Source of the DNA: Clostridia bacterium
GTDB taxonomy: Bacteria; Bacillota; Clostridia; Peptostreptococcales; Anaerovoracaceae
Length of the DNA stretch: 64,000 nucleotides
Direction: 5' to 3'
Assembly (NCBI GenBank): GCA_910575405.1
Contig: CAJTER010000014.1
Coordinates: 1 to 64,000 of the forward strand
Below the pieces are notes generated by a model. The model was not told the origin of the DNA and ran no database searches. It saw nothing but the letters and a program-made list of their open reading frames with translations. Of the stretch, positions 32,634-41,793 are shown one piece after another; position 1 is the stretch's first letter, and each line of letters starts with the position of its first letter. Position numbers and translations under genes: made by a program.

Positions 32634-34001
32634 TCATTCATTCTCTCCAAAAAAGCTGCATCCGCAGCGGCCATGATCTTTCACATAGTCCAATGCCTTC
32701 TCCGCACTCTTACAAAGATCCGTTGTAAAGCCCTTTTGAGAAAAAGCACCGCCCGCGCTGATGGATACTGGCGGCAGCCCATCAGCGGACTCCTGTAGCA
32801 ATTTGTTCATGGCATTGACTTTATTGCGGATCACAGACTTGAGTCCAGGCATGACATCTACTAAAATAACTGCAAACTCATCCCTGCCAATTCTTGCTGG
32901 AAAGTCTGTCGTACGGAAACTCTTTTCAATCAGTCTTGCAGCCTTTTTCAAAACAGCCTCTCCTGTTTCCGATCCGTATTCCTCATTAATACTTTCAAAT
33001 TTATCAATATCAATAATCAGCAACGCGATCTGGTTTGACATGCCATCCATGTGATTTGCCAAATAATCAAAGGACTCTCTGTTGACAAGGCCTGTCAGCG
33101 GATCCTTTTGTGTTTTATACAGCAGCAACTCCTGATTTGCAGAGTTCATCTCATAAATATTATTATAAGTCATGGCCAAATATTTAAACTCATAAGCACC
33201 TGTCACTTCCAGTGCCTTCCCCTCTCTGATACGATCGATATAAAGCTTCAGCGGTTTTACGATCAGTAACCGGATCAAAAGAAAGCCAGCGATACTCAGT
33301 ATAAACAGGGCGCTGATAAAAATTCTCTGTTGGATTAAAATATGATTCAAATCCGTGGCGCTGCTGTGCTGTGCATTCCTGGTCTCAGACACAATGCTGT
33401 CGAGAAAATATGTAATGTTTCCTGAAATTGCTGCCTTGGCGCCCTGATAATAGTCGCCAAACACCATTCCGGTTGCTTTTTCGAGCATGGCTGCCCGACT
33501 CAGATTCTTATCGCCATCCGTAAGCTGGACGCTGCGTACATCCTGAGGGAAATCAGCCATATCATGGCCTTCAGCAATTGCAACCAGCTTCATAGCATAA
33601 ATCTCACGTTCCATCAGCCTGTTGGAGTTCTCCAACGCATTTTCGAGATAATCGCAGGCTGCTTCACTGGCCGGATATTGTTTCATATGTTTTAATGCCT
33701 TTTCTCTGCGCTGCGTGGTATAAACCTCCTCAAAATACCGTTCTACATATTGTGGCTGCCTGGTAACAATATATAGCTGTACCTGCTGTGTAAGATAATC
33801 GGAGCCGTCGGATACAAGAGCTGCATTCTTTTCACATTCGATATAATTGTCTGTATCCGTAACCATGGCCTTGTATTCCATGGCAGCGTGAACAGTTGCA
33901 TAAATCACTAGTATGTACAAAACGCAGGATGCAAGAATCAGAACTAAATTCAGAGTACGCATCCGAATTCCTTTTACCTGAGCAGTCTTATTTTCCTCCA
34001 T
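32634..34001 (-). CDS. paralogous membrane GGDEF protein with altered active site (GRDEF)
   Basis: 455 residues, same layout as its neighbour: two membrane segments (VLILASCVLYILVIYAT and ISALFILSIAGFLLIRLL) around a helical sensor, then a GGDEF domain with DIDKFESINEEYGS. The catalytic motif reads RIGRDEFAV: the second glycine is arginine. The RTTD inhibitory site is kept. In known proteins this glycine contacts GTP, so activity is doubtful; it may be a c-di-GMP receptor or modulate the neighbour by pairing with it. AAAGGAG precedes the ATG. Confidence 0.85.
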   Translation of the reverse strand: MEENKTAQVKGIRMRTLNLVLILASCVLYILVIYATVHAAMEYKAMVTDTDNYIECEKNAALVSDGSDYLTQQVQLYIVTRQPQYVERYFEEVYTTQRREKALKHMKQYPASEAACDYLENALENSNRLMEREIYAMKLVAIAEGHDMADFPQDVRSVQLTDGDKNLSRAAMLEKATGMVFGDYYQGAKAAISGNITYFLDSIVSETRNAQHSSATDLNHILIQQRIFISALFILSIAGFLLIRLLIVKPLKLYIDRIREGKALEVTGAYEFKYLAMTYNNIYEMNSANQELLLYKTQKDPLTGLVNRESFDYLANHMDGMSNQIALLIIDIDKFESINEEYGSETGEAVLKKAARLIEKSFRTTDFPARIGRDEFAVILVDVMPGLKSVIRNKVNAMNKLLQESADGLPPVSISAGGAFSQKGFTTDLCKSAEKALDYVKDHGRCGCSFFGENE

Positions 34002-34017
34002 ATCGTCTTTCTCCTTT

Positions 34018-34047
34018 ATTTTATCCGTTATTTGGGCTTTGTCTCAA
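34018..34047 (-). promoter_or_regulatory. promoter of the two GGDEF genes
   Basis: TTGAGA, 18-base spacer, TAAAAT on the minus strand, directly after the hydrogenase terminator and ahead of the first GGDEF gene. Confidence 0.5.
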
Positions 34048-34050
34048 AAA

Positions 34051-34078
34051 AGCAGCCGGCAAAACCGGCTGCTTTTCA
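34051..34078 (-). terminator. terminator of the hydrogenase operon
   Basis: AGCAGCCGG pairs with CCGGCTGCT around a short loop, with T6 on the minus strand. Confidence 0.85.
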
Positions 34079-34155
34079 AACAAATCCATGACAGCATTCA
34101 GCCGCCCTTTCCTTCTAACCTCTGCCTCCGGCAGATTAAAAGTATATATTCGCCT

Positions 34156-34710
34156 TTAGCCCAAGCTCAGACACTTCTTCGGACATTTTTCTACACATGC
34201 TCCGCAGCTTACACACGTGCCTTCATCTACCTTCCAAACCTTCTCTTTCCGATCTACGTTCAGAGCGTCACAAGGACAGTTCTTTGCACATAATCCGCAG
34301 TAAACGCAGTCTTCCAGATTGCATTTTAATGCGCCACCCTTTTTATCGTCAGCAGCCGCCTTCTTTTCCTGCTTTGGAATTTCATATGTATCCACGACCT
34401 TTTCAGGTCCTGGTTCTGTATACTGGTTTTCCATGGTAAGACAAGTCTTCGGACATGCCTCTACGCAGCTGTTGCACTGGATGCACTGCATTCTCTGTAT
34501 GCTCCAAGTGCGTTTCTTTCTGTCTACGGTAATTGCATTTGCAGGACATTTTTTTGAACAAATTCCACATACAATGCAGTCAGCCTCATTAATGCCTACG
34601 TGCCCTCTCGTTCTCTCCTGCCATTCTCTGGGTACTACCGGGTACATGAGAGTCGCAGGCTTTTTGAATAAGCTTTTTAATACAACCTTACCAATTTTAA
34701 ATGTTGCCAT
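34156..34710 (-). CDS. echF: Ech-type hydrogenase ferredoxin subunit with four cluster motifs
   Basis: 184 residues. Electron-entry subunit of the membrane hydrogenase. Four CxxCxxCxxxC motifs: CIVCGICSKKCP, CIQCNSCVEACP, CVYCGLCAKNCP and CVSCGACVEKCP, two in each half with a 35-residue charged linker (PKQEKKAAADDKKGG). Typical EchF proteins carry two such motifs and are about 120-140 residues, so this one looks like a duplicated ferredoxin module. The N-terminal KIGKVVLKSLFKKPATLMYP is the family start that docks to the membrane arm. Last gene of the operon. Confidence 0.85.
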   Translation of the reverse strand: MATFKIGKVVLKSLFKKPATLMYPVVPREWQERTRGHVGINEADCIVCGICSKKCPANAITVDRKKRTWSIQRMQCIQCNSCVEACPKTCLTMENQYTEPGPEKVVDTYEIPKQEKKAAADDKKGGALKCNLEDCVYCGLCAKNCPCDALNVDRKEKVWKVDEGTCVSCGACVEKCPKKCLSLG

Positions 34711-34720
34711 TCTCTCTCAC

Positions 34721-35803
34721 CTACCTTTCCGTACAGCTGATACAAGGGTCAATGGTCAGAACCAGCATCGGAACATCCGCCAGATCACAGCCCTGCAGTG
34801 TCTTTACGAGTGCCGGAATATTCTGGTTTGTTGGAGTTCTTACCCGCATTCTCTCCAGGAACTTGGTGCCCGCACCTTTTGCATAATAATATGCTTCACC
34901 GCGAGGCTGTTCCAGTCTGGTTACAAACTCGCCTTCTACGTTGCCTTTGACTTCTACTGAAATCGGGCCTTCCGGAATTTTGGAAACAGCCTTTTCAATC
35001 AGCTCAATGGACTGGAAGACTTCACCGATTCTCACCTTACATCTGGCATAACAGTCGCCGCCTTCTTCAATAACCGGTTCAAAATCGAGTTCATCATACA
35101 CTCCGTGGCCTTTTGCCAGACGCATATCCTGCACAACACCGGAACCTCTCGCAACCGGTCCTACTGCGCCTAAATCAATGGCGTCTTCCTTAGAAAGTAC
35201 ACCAACGCCGCACAGTCTGTTTTTGCTGGATTTGTCCTCCAAAAATACATCCGTCAAAGCCTTGATATCTTTTTTCATACCCTTTAAGGTATCTACGATT
35301 TCCTTCAGAGTTTCGTTGTCAATATCCTTTCTGACACCGCCTACTTTGCAGACGGAGAAGATAACTCTGCCGCCTGTTGTTTTTTCCAGGATGTCCAGAA
35401 TCGTTTCTCTTACTCTCCAGCAGTGCATAAACAGGCTTTCAAAGCCAAACGCATCGGCCAGAAGCCCCAGCCACAGAAGATGGCTGTGAAGTCTGGACAG
35501 CTCGTGCCAGATGGTTCTCAGATATTCAGCTCTCTTTGGAACCTCTACATCCATAGCTCCCTCTACAGCCGCGCAATAGCCCCAGCCGTGTCCAAAGCTG
35601 CAAATTCCGCAGATTCTTTCAATTACATACACCATTTCGGTGTATTCCTTTTTTTCCACCAGTTTTTCAAGTCCTCTGTGGATAAACCCGATAGACGGAA
35701 TTGCCTCAATGACAGTCTCGTCTTCAATTACCAGGTCCAGATGAACTGGTTCCGGTAATACCGGATGCTGTGGTCCGAAAGGAATAATAGTTCGTTTACC
35801 CAT
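34721..35803 (-). CDS. echE: Ech-type [NiFe]-hydrogenase large (catalytic) subunit
   Basis: 360 residues. Nickel ligands are present at both ends: RICGICSFGH (N-terminal CxxC) and DPCISCTER (C-terminal CxxC). The protein stops right after that motif, so there is no cleavable C-terminal extension, as in other Ech/CooH-type enzymes. FGPQHPVLPEPVHLDLVIED and IGFIHRGLEKL are shared with NuoD-type subunits. Start MGKRTI follows GAAAGGAAGG; a longer in-frame start overlaps the previous gene. Reduces protons to H2 or the reverse. Confidence 0.9.
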   Translation of the reverse strand: MGKRTIIPFGPQHPVLPEPVHLDLVIEDETVIEAIPSIGFIHRGLEKLVEKKEYTEMVYVIERICGICSFGHGWGYCAAVEGAMDVEVPKRAEYLRTIWHELSRLHSHLLWLGLLADAFGFESLFMHCWRVRETILDILEKTTGGRVIFSVCKVGGVRKDIDNETLKEIVDTLKGMKKDIKALTDVFLEDKSSKNRLCGVGVLSKEDAIDLGAVGPVARGSGVVQDMRLAKGHGVYDELDFEPVIEEGGDCYARCKVRIGEVFQSIELIEKAVSKIPEGPISVEVKGNVEGEFVTRLEQPRGEAYYYAKGAGTKFLERMRVRTPTNQNIPALVKTLQGCDLADVPMLVLTIDPCISCTER

Positions 35804-35823
35804 ATCAATTCTACCTTCCTTTC

Positions 35824-36171
35824 TTATTTCTTCGGGTTCCACGGAGTCGGTTCCGATACCTTAAAGAAGTGTCCGCCGTAATCAAGAGCAATGTGCTTGA
35901 TCTTGATGCCAAAGAGATCGTGCATTTCATTTTCATAAATGAAGGCGGACCAATATTCACTGGTAATACTCTGGACTTCTTCTTCCTCCGCTACCGTCAG
36001 TTTTAAATTCAGTAATTCATGATTCTTATCAAAGGAATACAGGATTTCAAATCCAGCAGACACTTTCGTCGCGCAGATCTGACCCATTCTGTAGCCTTCG
36101 CTTTTCAGGTCACGCACTTTTGCCAAAAGGTCAGAAGCCGTAACTGGGACAATATTTGCCTGTACACTCAT
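35824..36171 (-). CDS. echD: Ech-type hydrogenase NuoC-like subunit
   Basis: 115 residues, the short NuoC-like connecting subunit. Family end motif SAFIYENEMHDLFGIKI and a C-terminal PTPWNPKK are visible. It sits between the small and large subunit genes with almost no gap, as in the echABCDEF order. Confidence 0.85.
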   Translation of the reverse strand: MSVQANIVPVTASDLLAKVRDLKSEGYRMGQICATKVSAGFEILYSFDKNHELLNLKLTVAEEEEVQSITSEYWSAFIYENEMHDLFGIKIKHIALDYGGHFFKVSEPTPWNPKK

Positions 36172-36708
36172 CTAAGCTTCCTCCTTTTCTTCCACTTTTT
36201 CCGTGCCATTTTCTTCTGAAGCAGCTTCCTGCTCTTCAGCCTGTTCTGACTCTTCCGGTGCTGCCGGAGCGGTAAGCTGTCCGCTTGCCAGGGCCTTTCT
36301 CTTTTCCTCCAGAACGCCCAGTCCCTTTACAACACCGTCGATAATGGCCTCCGGCCTTGCCGCACATCCCGGTACATATACATCAACCGGAATAACCGTA
36401 TCCACGCCGCCCATGATATTATAACATTCCCGGAAAATACCGCCGTTATTCGCACAGATTCCTACTGCTACAACAACCTTTGGCTCCGGCATCTGCTCGT
36501 AAATCTGTTTTACAACGCCTTTATTCTGTTCATTGACAGAACCTGTTACCAGGAAAACGTCTGCGTGTTTGGGATTTCCCGTATTGATGATACCAAACCG
36601 TTCAACGTCGTACATAGGTGTAAGGCATGCCAGAACTTCTATGTCACAACCGTTGCAGCTGGATCCATCATAGTGGATGACCCAGGGTGATTTTGTTACA
36701 TATGACAT
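36172..36708 (-). CDS. echC: Ech-type hydrogenase small subunit (NuoB-like)
   Basis: 178 residues. The proximal 4Fe-4S ligands are seen in DGSSCNGCDIEV, VGICANNGGIF and YVPGCAARPEAI. After the core (about residue 135) there is a 40-residue acidic, alanine-rich tail (EESEQAEEQEAASEENG) that is not part of the usual family length. Transfers electrons from the ferredoxin subunit to the NiFe site. Its ATG follows GGAGGTG and its stop touches the next ATG. Confidence 0.9.
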   Translation of the reverse strand: MSYVTKSPWVIHYDGSSCNGCDIEVLACLTPMYDVERFGIINTGNPKHADVFLVTGSVNEQNKGVVKQIYEQMPEPKVVVAVGICANNGGIFRECYNIMGGVDTVIPVDVYVPGCAARPEAIIDGVVKGLGVLEEKRKALASGQLTAPAAPEESEQAEEQEAASEENGTEKVEEKEEA

Positions 36709-36720
36709 CTCTACACCTCC

Positions 36721-37584
36721 TTATATCAAATATACGATGAACAGGTTGATAACTCCCAGAATCAGCGCTACAAGCCACGCTGAATTGATAGCAACCTGCC
36801 ATTTCATTCTTGCAAAGTTATTGTCAATAAATACTTCCAGGAAGTATGCCAGCAGGCAGACAACAACACCGATTACAGCTCCCCAGATAGTTCCGTTTGC
36901 AAAGAACAGGAACACAAAACCCAAAAGGAAAATGTTTTCATACCAGTGAGCTACTTCAATGAGAGCCATAGTCTTTCCTGAAAACTCAGTTACAAGTCCC
37001 TTTACCAGCTCCTGATGCGCGTGGTGCGACATGGAAAGGTCAAAGGGTGACTTTCTGAACTTGAGAGTCAGGATGAAGATAAAACCAAAGAACACACCGA
37101 CGAGCGGCAGGAAGTCCATAGCGCCTCCCGAAATAATATCTTTGACTTTAAAGCTTCCCTCTGTCATATAAAACCCGATTGCAGTCAGCAGAACCATCGG
37201 CTCATAGGCCATCATCTGCAGCAGCTCTCTTTCTGCACCAATCTGTGAATAGGGAGAGTTGGATGAGAAAGCTGCAACAATCAGGAATACACTTGCTAAT
37301 GTCAGTGTGAAAATAACGAGCAGCAGGTCTCCTCCAGCAAAGAAGAAGGCGCCCGTTACTACAACAAAGAAGAAGAAGCATGTTACATAAAAATCCTGAA
37401 CATTATTTACGGTAATATCTTCTTTTTCTCTCAGTTTAAATACATCGTAAAAAGGCTGCAAAAGCGGAGGACCGACTCTTCCCTGCATTCTTGCGGAAAC
37501 AATTCGATCAAGCCCTGCTAAAAGTCCTCCAACCAGAGGCGCAAGTACAACATACGCAACTACAGAAATTATTGTTGTAATCAT
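36721..37584 (-). CDS. echB: Ech-type hydrogenase membrane subunit (NuoH-like)
   Basis: 287 residues with about eight membrane segments. Conserved parts are GLDRIVSARMQGRVGPP near the start and the inner loop SPFDLSMSHHAHQELVKGL, the NuoH-type coupling region. It anchors the soluble arm to the ion pump. The stop of the preceding gene and this start are adjacent. Confidence 0.9.
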   Translation of the reverse strand: MITTIISVVAYVVLAPLVGGLLAGLDRIVSARMQGRVGPPLLQPFYDVFKLREKEDITVNNVQDFYVTCFFFFVVVTGAFFFAGGDLLLVIFTLTLASVFLIVAAFSSNSPYSQIGAERELLQMMAYEPMVLLTAIGFYMTEGSFKVKDIISGGAMDFLPLVGVFFGFIFILTLKFRKSPFDLSMSHHAHQELVKGLVTEFSGKTMALIEVAHWYENIFLLGFVFLFFANGTIWGAVIGVVVCLLAYFLEVFIDNNFARMKWQVAINSAWLVALILGVINLFIVYLI

Positions 37585-39516
37585 TTAAGCCGCACCTCCT
37601 GTCAGAATAGTAACCAGAGAACCGATCATCAGTCCCAGTCCGATGATAATGACAGCTGCTGTTACACTGCAGCCGATAACATTCATCTTCTTTTCACCAA
37701 AATAGCTTTCCATATGCCAGTTTCTAAGGGATACGGAAACCGGTTTTTCCATTGCACCGTGGAACCGGAGATCATCGCCTTCATTAGCGCCGGCCAAATA
37801 AATCGGTACAATTCTCTTCTTTGTCTTGCCAAAGAAGAACAGGATGAGAAGCAGTACCACAACAACCATAACGCACATAATAATCATATTATCTGCTGAC
37901 AGTGCCATAGAGGAAAGTCCTCCGAACACGCCTTCCAGATAAGGCACCAGCATATAGCTGGATACAAGCGGGAATGCAAGGCAAGCTGCGATGGTCAGCA
38001 CCACCAAAGTGCCCTGTACGAACCATTCCTCTTTGTGCACATTCTGCTGGATATTCTCAGCTCCTGCCACAACTGCGGCCATTTTTCCCAGCCATTTTGT
38101 CCAGTAAAATGCAGTTGCTGCACTTCCGAAGCAGATAATTGCAACCAGAAGAATATTTCCAGAATCAACAAAAGCAGTCATGGAGGCCCACTTGGAGATC
38201 AGCATTCCGAAAGGAGCCAGGAACATTCCTGCAATACCGATCATTACGAAGGTTGCCAGACGAGGCATTCTGCCAAAGAGTCCGTCCATGTCTTCAATGT
38301 CTCTGCTGCCGATATTATGCTCTGCAGTACCGACGCACAGGAACAAGAGCGACTTGGTAATCGCGTGGAATATGATCAGCATGATTCCTGCCCATACAGC
38401 GCCTGCCGTACCGATACCTCCGCAGGTTACAATAAGTCCCAGATTTGCAATCGTAGAATATGCCAGAACTTTTTTTGCATTGCTCTGGGAAATCGCCGCA
38501 AAGGATGCCATGAGGAAGGTAACTCCTCCAACAGTCATAACCATCAGGCCTGCAAAGTTGCCCATTCCAAGGCAAGGAGCCAGCTTGATAATCATAAATA
38601 CGCCTGCCTTAACCATCGTAGATGAATGGAGCAGCGCGGATGTCGGTGTCGGCGCTACCATAGCTCCCAAGAGCCAGCTGTTAAACGGCATCTGCGCAGC
38701 CTTTGTAATTCCTGCAAAGGCCAGGAATGCTGCCGGAATTGCCATAATTCCCTGATACATGGTGCCGTATGTAATCATTGTGCTCAGCTCTATTGTGTCG
38801 TATACGAATCCCAGAATCAAAATCCCAACGGCGAATCCAAGTCCGCCCAGCAGATTCATAATCAGAGCGCGGAAGGCATTGTTTGTCGCTTCCTTTGTTT
38901 TGGTGTATCCGATGAGAAAGAAAGAAGATAAGCTGGTAATCTCCCAGAAGAAATACATCCAAATCAGGTTGTTTGATGTAACAAGACCAAACATCGCTGC
39001 CAGGAATACGAACATAACGAAGAAGAACCAAGGTCTTCTGTCTTTTTCACCGGAATGGTGATGCTGGAAATCCTTCATGTAGCCGAGTGCGTACACGCAA
39101 ATAAGACTTCCGATAATTCCAATGATCAAAGCCATAATCATGCTCAGACGGTCGATGTACAGATTACTGCCCACCTGAATATGATGTCCTTTAGTAAGCT
39201 CAAACCATATCAGAAGCGGAGTCTGAATAATGGCAAAAAGCGATGCCAGATATTTCTTGTGTTTTATGCCCGTATAGATGATATATATAGCCAGACAGGC
39301 CTCTATCACCATCATGACATAATTGACGGTCTCATTTGAAAAGTCAAAATACTGACCGCCGTTTTGGAAATACTGCACTGCCAGGAAAATCGATCCTGCA
39401 GCGATGACAAGAGCTGCGAATTTTACAATCGCGCCTCTTGCCGCATCAGCTTTAACTACTAAAAGAACAAAGGCCACAACTAATGGAAACAAGATTAGAA
39501 AAAATATAGTGCCCAT
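37585..39516 (-). CDS. echA: Ech-type hydrogenase ion-pumping subunit (NuoL-like)
   Basis: 643 residues with many membrane segments. Antiporter-type core: GYTKTKEATNNAFRALIMNL, then GITKAAQMPFNSWLLGAMVAPTP, STMVKAGVFMI and AYSTIANLGLI, holding the conserved charged Lys/Glu/His of NuoL/MrpA proteins. Expected to move H+ or Na+ while ferredoxin is oxidised. First gene of the operon, with TTAGGAGG before the ATG. No hydrogenase maturation gene is visible in this window. Confidence 0.9.
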   Translation of the reverse strand: MGTIFFLILFPLVVAFVLLVVKADAARGAIVKFAALVIAAGSIFLAVQYFQNGGQYFDFSNETVNYVMMVIEACLAIYIIYTGIKHKKYLASLFAIIQTPLLIWFELTKGHHIQVGSNLYIDRLSMIMALIIGIIGSLICVYALGYMKDFQHHHSGEKDRRPWFFFVMFVFLAAMFGLVTSNNLIWMYFFWEITSLSSFFLIGYTKTKEATNNAFRALIMNLLGGLGFAVGILILGFVYDTIELSTMITYGTMYQGIMAIPAAFLAFAGITKAAQMPFNSWLLGAMVAPTPTSALLHSSTMVKAGVFMIIKLAPCLGMGNFAGLMVMTVGGVTFLMASFAAISQSNAKKVLAYSTIANLGLIVTCGGIGTAGAVWAGIMLIIFHAITKSLLFLCVGTAEHNIGSRDIEDMDGLFGRMPRLATFVMIGIAGMFLAPFGMLISKWASMTAFVDSGNILLVAIICFGSAATAFYWTKWLGKMAAVVAGAENIQQNVHKEEWFVQGTLVVLTIAACLAFPLVSSYMLVPYLEGVFGGLSSMALSADNMIIMCVMVVVVLLLILFFFGKTKKRIVPIYLAGANEGDDLRFHGAMEKPVSVSLRNWHMESYFGEKKMNVIGCSVTAAVIIIGLGLMIGSLVTILTGGAA

Positions 39517-39567
39517 TTTATCCTCCTAATAAATAAAACTTTTAACGAGTGCAACTTCTCACACATC

Positions 39568-39596
39568 ATTATACATATATATATATGAGATCACAA
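39568..39596 (-). promoter_or_regulatory. promoter of the hydrogenase operon with an AT-repeat spacer
   Basis: On the minus strand TTGTGA, 17-base spacer, TATAAT. Most of the spacer is an (AT)6 run, so slippage would change the -35/-10 distance. Between this promoter and 39890 the 300 bases are AT-rich and show nothing else. Confidence 0.65.
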
Positions 39597-39897
39597 GTCT
39601 TACGATAATATTCTAAAAATTCAATCAATACTCCCTAAAATCGATACATCCGTTGATTTTACTGGATTTCAGCTCTTTTTCAACAAAATTCTTAAAAAAA
39701 AGATTTTTCGCCTCTTCTTTGCTGTAAAAAACTGTGCATTCTGTATACCTTCTCAGTTTAAAGATTCGCTAAAGATTTGTAAATTACACAGTCAAAAGCG
39801 TCTATTCTGAAAATTTCCCGTAAAAAAGTCTCATTTTTGATATCAATTATTTATTTACCTTTTTTTGCTATAAGTTGAAATTTACCCCTCAAAAGGC

Positions 39898-39926
39898 TTG
39901 ACACTTAATTCTTTTTATGGTATATT
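39898..39926 (+). promoter_or_regulatory. strong-looking rightward promoter in an intergenic gap
   Basis: TTGACA, 17-base spacer, TATATT. It reads opposite to both neighbouring genes and leads straight into a terminator 65 bases on. Confidence 0.6.
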
Positions 39927-39931
39927 TTAGT

Positions 39932-40029
39932 TGGTTTTAAATATATTTACATCCATTGTTAAAACCACTTAACTTCCCTTTCACACATAAAAACTGCCCT
40001 GCAGCTATTCGCCGCCAGGGCAGTTTTTT
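39932..40029 (+). ncRNA. candidate small RNA (about 98 nt)
   Basis: Delimited by the promoter just upstream and by the terminator hairpin at its 3' end. No reading frame of note. Its 3' end is antisense to the 3' untranslated region of the permease gene. No RNA family recognised. Confidence 0.4.
39988..40029. terminator. bidirectional terminator
   Basis: AAACTGCCCTG pairs with CAGGGCAGTTT; T6 to the right and T5 to the left. It ends the amino-acid permease transcript on the minus strand and the candidate small RNA on the plus strand. Confidence 0.85.
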
Positions 40030-40049
40030 GTTCATGTATTTTATTAGCT

Positions 40050-41744
40050 TTAATTATGTTCTTTTGGTTCTACCTTCTTTGAAATTGCAAAGAATACGAT
40101 ACATAGAACCGCACATACAGCTGTCAGGATATACAGACCCATCTGAATCGTCCCAACGATTGTATCCACATTGGTACTTTCCAGGATACCGTCAAAATAA
40201 TCGCCGGACTCCCACGCATCCTCTGTTCCCCAGCCTTCATACCATGGCTCAAATACTAGAGCAATGACATTCATGATGCTCATAATGAAGAACAGAATTG
40301 CCAGTCTCTTTGTATCGCCTACAGCAAGGCCGGTTTTTTTGTTGGTCGGGAATTTTTCCGGATCTTTCTTTGTAAGGCCTCCATATCTTTTCCTCCAGAT
40401 AAAGTAGAGAATCGGCCCGGTTATCATACCTGTCATACCGCCGAGATAATAATCGGAACCATTGATGAAGTTCGCAAATACAGCTACACAAATCGGCACA
40501 ACACAGATGAGAGTCAGGAACCCCATACCTCCCGGAATCTTGAATACATATTCTTCCTTTGGGATTCTTCTTCTCAGAATCATAGCAGAAATATATACCA
40601 GAACGTAAGATGCCATCAGCAGCGCTACATCCAGTACGATGATGAATCCAAATGGGAACATGCAGAAAATCAGATTAAAGATTCCTACGGACAATACGGA
40701 AATGTACGGTACACCATACTTTTTGTCACACTTAACGAGTACCGGCGGCGCCAGATTATCGTCAGCCAAGGAGAAAAAGCCTCTGGAACCGGACGCTATG
40801 TATGTATTATAAATGGAGCACTGAGCCAAAATGGCCACTATGATAAAGACAACGCCCATTGCCGGTCCCCAGAAGTGGGAAGCCACATCCGCATAACCCA
40901 CGCAGTCGCCTTCCGTACCCCAGTCTTCCCACTGACCCAGGGAGCCAAGACCTGCAATAGTCGGCAGGATATATACGGCCATGATCAGGGGAACCGTAAT
41001 CAGGGTTCCTTTTGGAATTACTTGTGGGTTTGCTACCTCACCTGCAATGGTGGACATGGACTCGTAACCAGAGTACATCCACATTCCGATGGAAATACCT
41101 CCTGCAATATAGAAGAACCAGTCGCTGATTCCTTCTGCAGGCTCTGCTGTCATCTGGAAGGAAATCGTAGATGCCGTTTCCGCATCGCCCCCCCAGTTTA
41201 AGAAGCCGCAGATAGCAATCATACCAAATGCAACCATTACCAAGATGGATAGAATCGTACTTGCGATACCTACATCCTTTACTCCGCGAATATTGATGGC
41301 TGTAAAAATGAAAATCATTCCGAATTTCAACGCAAATTCTGCGGCAAAGGACATATCCCACATGGAGGCCGCATATCCGCCTGCAAGAATAACATAGGAA
41401 GTATTATCAATATAGATGGAAATCGTTCTCCACCAACCTGCCTGAAAGCCCCAGAATTCTCCCAGCGCTTCCTGGACCCATTTGTAATAACCGCCTTCCT
41501 GAGGCCTTACGGAACCAAGCTCAGAAGCTACCAGCCCGAAAGGAAGTCCCCAAACAAAAGGCAGCACGCACAGCATAACAATCGTTAATCCCGGTCCGCA
41601 TTCCGGAATCATTTCTTCAATTCCGTAGCAGCCGGCAGCAACGAGACAGAAAATCATAAATACAACAGTCGAAACCTTGATATCATGTTTTTTCAGCCCG
41701 TGTTCGCCAACATCGGCGACTGCAGCATTTCTCTGCTCACTCAT
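40050..41744 (-). CDS. APC-family amino acid permease
   Basis: 564 residues with about 12-14 membrane segments. The APC signature is seen early (YGIEEMIPECGPGLTIVML), followed by SVRPQEGGYYKWVQEALG and the substrate loop region GMWMYSGYESMSTIAGEV. Similar to clostridial permeases of the glutamate/GABA or polyamine-type branch; the substrate cannot be fixed. Long acidic loops near the C-terminus (WYEGWGTEDAWESGDYFDG) lie outside the core. Start MSEQRN follows AAGGAGG; the longer frame reads through the promoter. Confidence 0.85.
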   Translation of the reverse strand: MSEQRNAAVADVGEHGLKKHDIKVSTVVFMIFCLVAAGCYGIEEMIPECGPGLTIVMLCVLPFVWGLPFGLVASELGSVRPQEGGYYKWVQEALGEFWGFQAGWWRTISIYIDNTSYVILAGGYAASMWDMSFAAEFALKFGMIFIFTAINIRGVKDVGIASTILSILVMVAFGMIAICGFLNWGGDAETASTISFQMTAEPAEGISDWFFYIAGGISIGMWMYSGYESMSTIAGEVANPQVIPKGTLITVPLIMAVYILPTIAGLGSLGQWEDWGTEGDCVGYADVASHFWGPAMGVVFIIVAILAQCSIYNTYIASGSRGFFSLADDNLAPPVLVKCDKKYGVPYISVLSVGIFNLIFCMFPFGFIIVLDVALLMASYVLVYISAMILRRRIPKEEYVFKIPGGMGFLTLICVVPICVAVFANFINGSDYYLGGMTGMITGPILYFIWRKRYGGLTKKDPEKFPTNKKTGLAVGDTKRLAILFFIMSIMNVIALVFEPWYEGWGTEDAWESGDYFDGILESTNVDTIVGTIQMGLYILTAVCAVLCIVFFAISKKVEPKEHN

Positions 41745-41793
41745 TCGTATCTCCTCCTTAAAACATAAAATATAGAACATAATTACAATTCTA

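Noticed and set aside
34156-39516. Complex I (nuo) or formate hydrogenlyase
   Set aside because: Order and subunit set match echABCDEF: nickel ligands are present in the large subunit and there is only one NuoL-type pump, no NuoA/J/K/M/N genes and no formate dehydrogenase.
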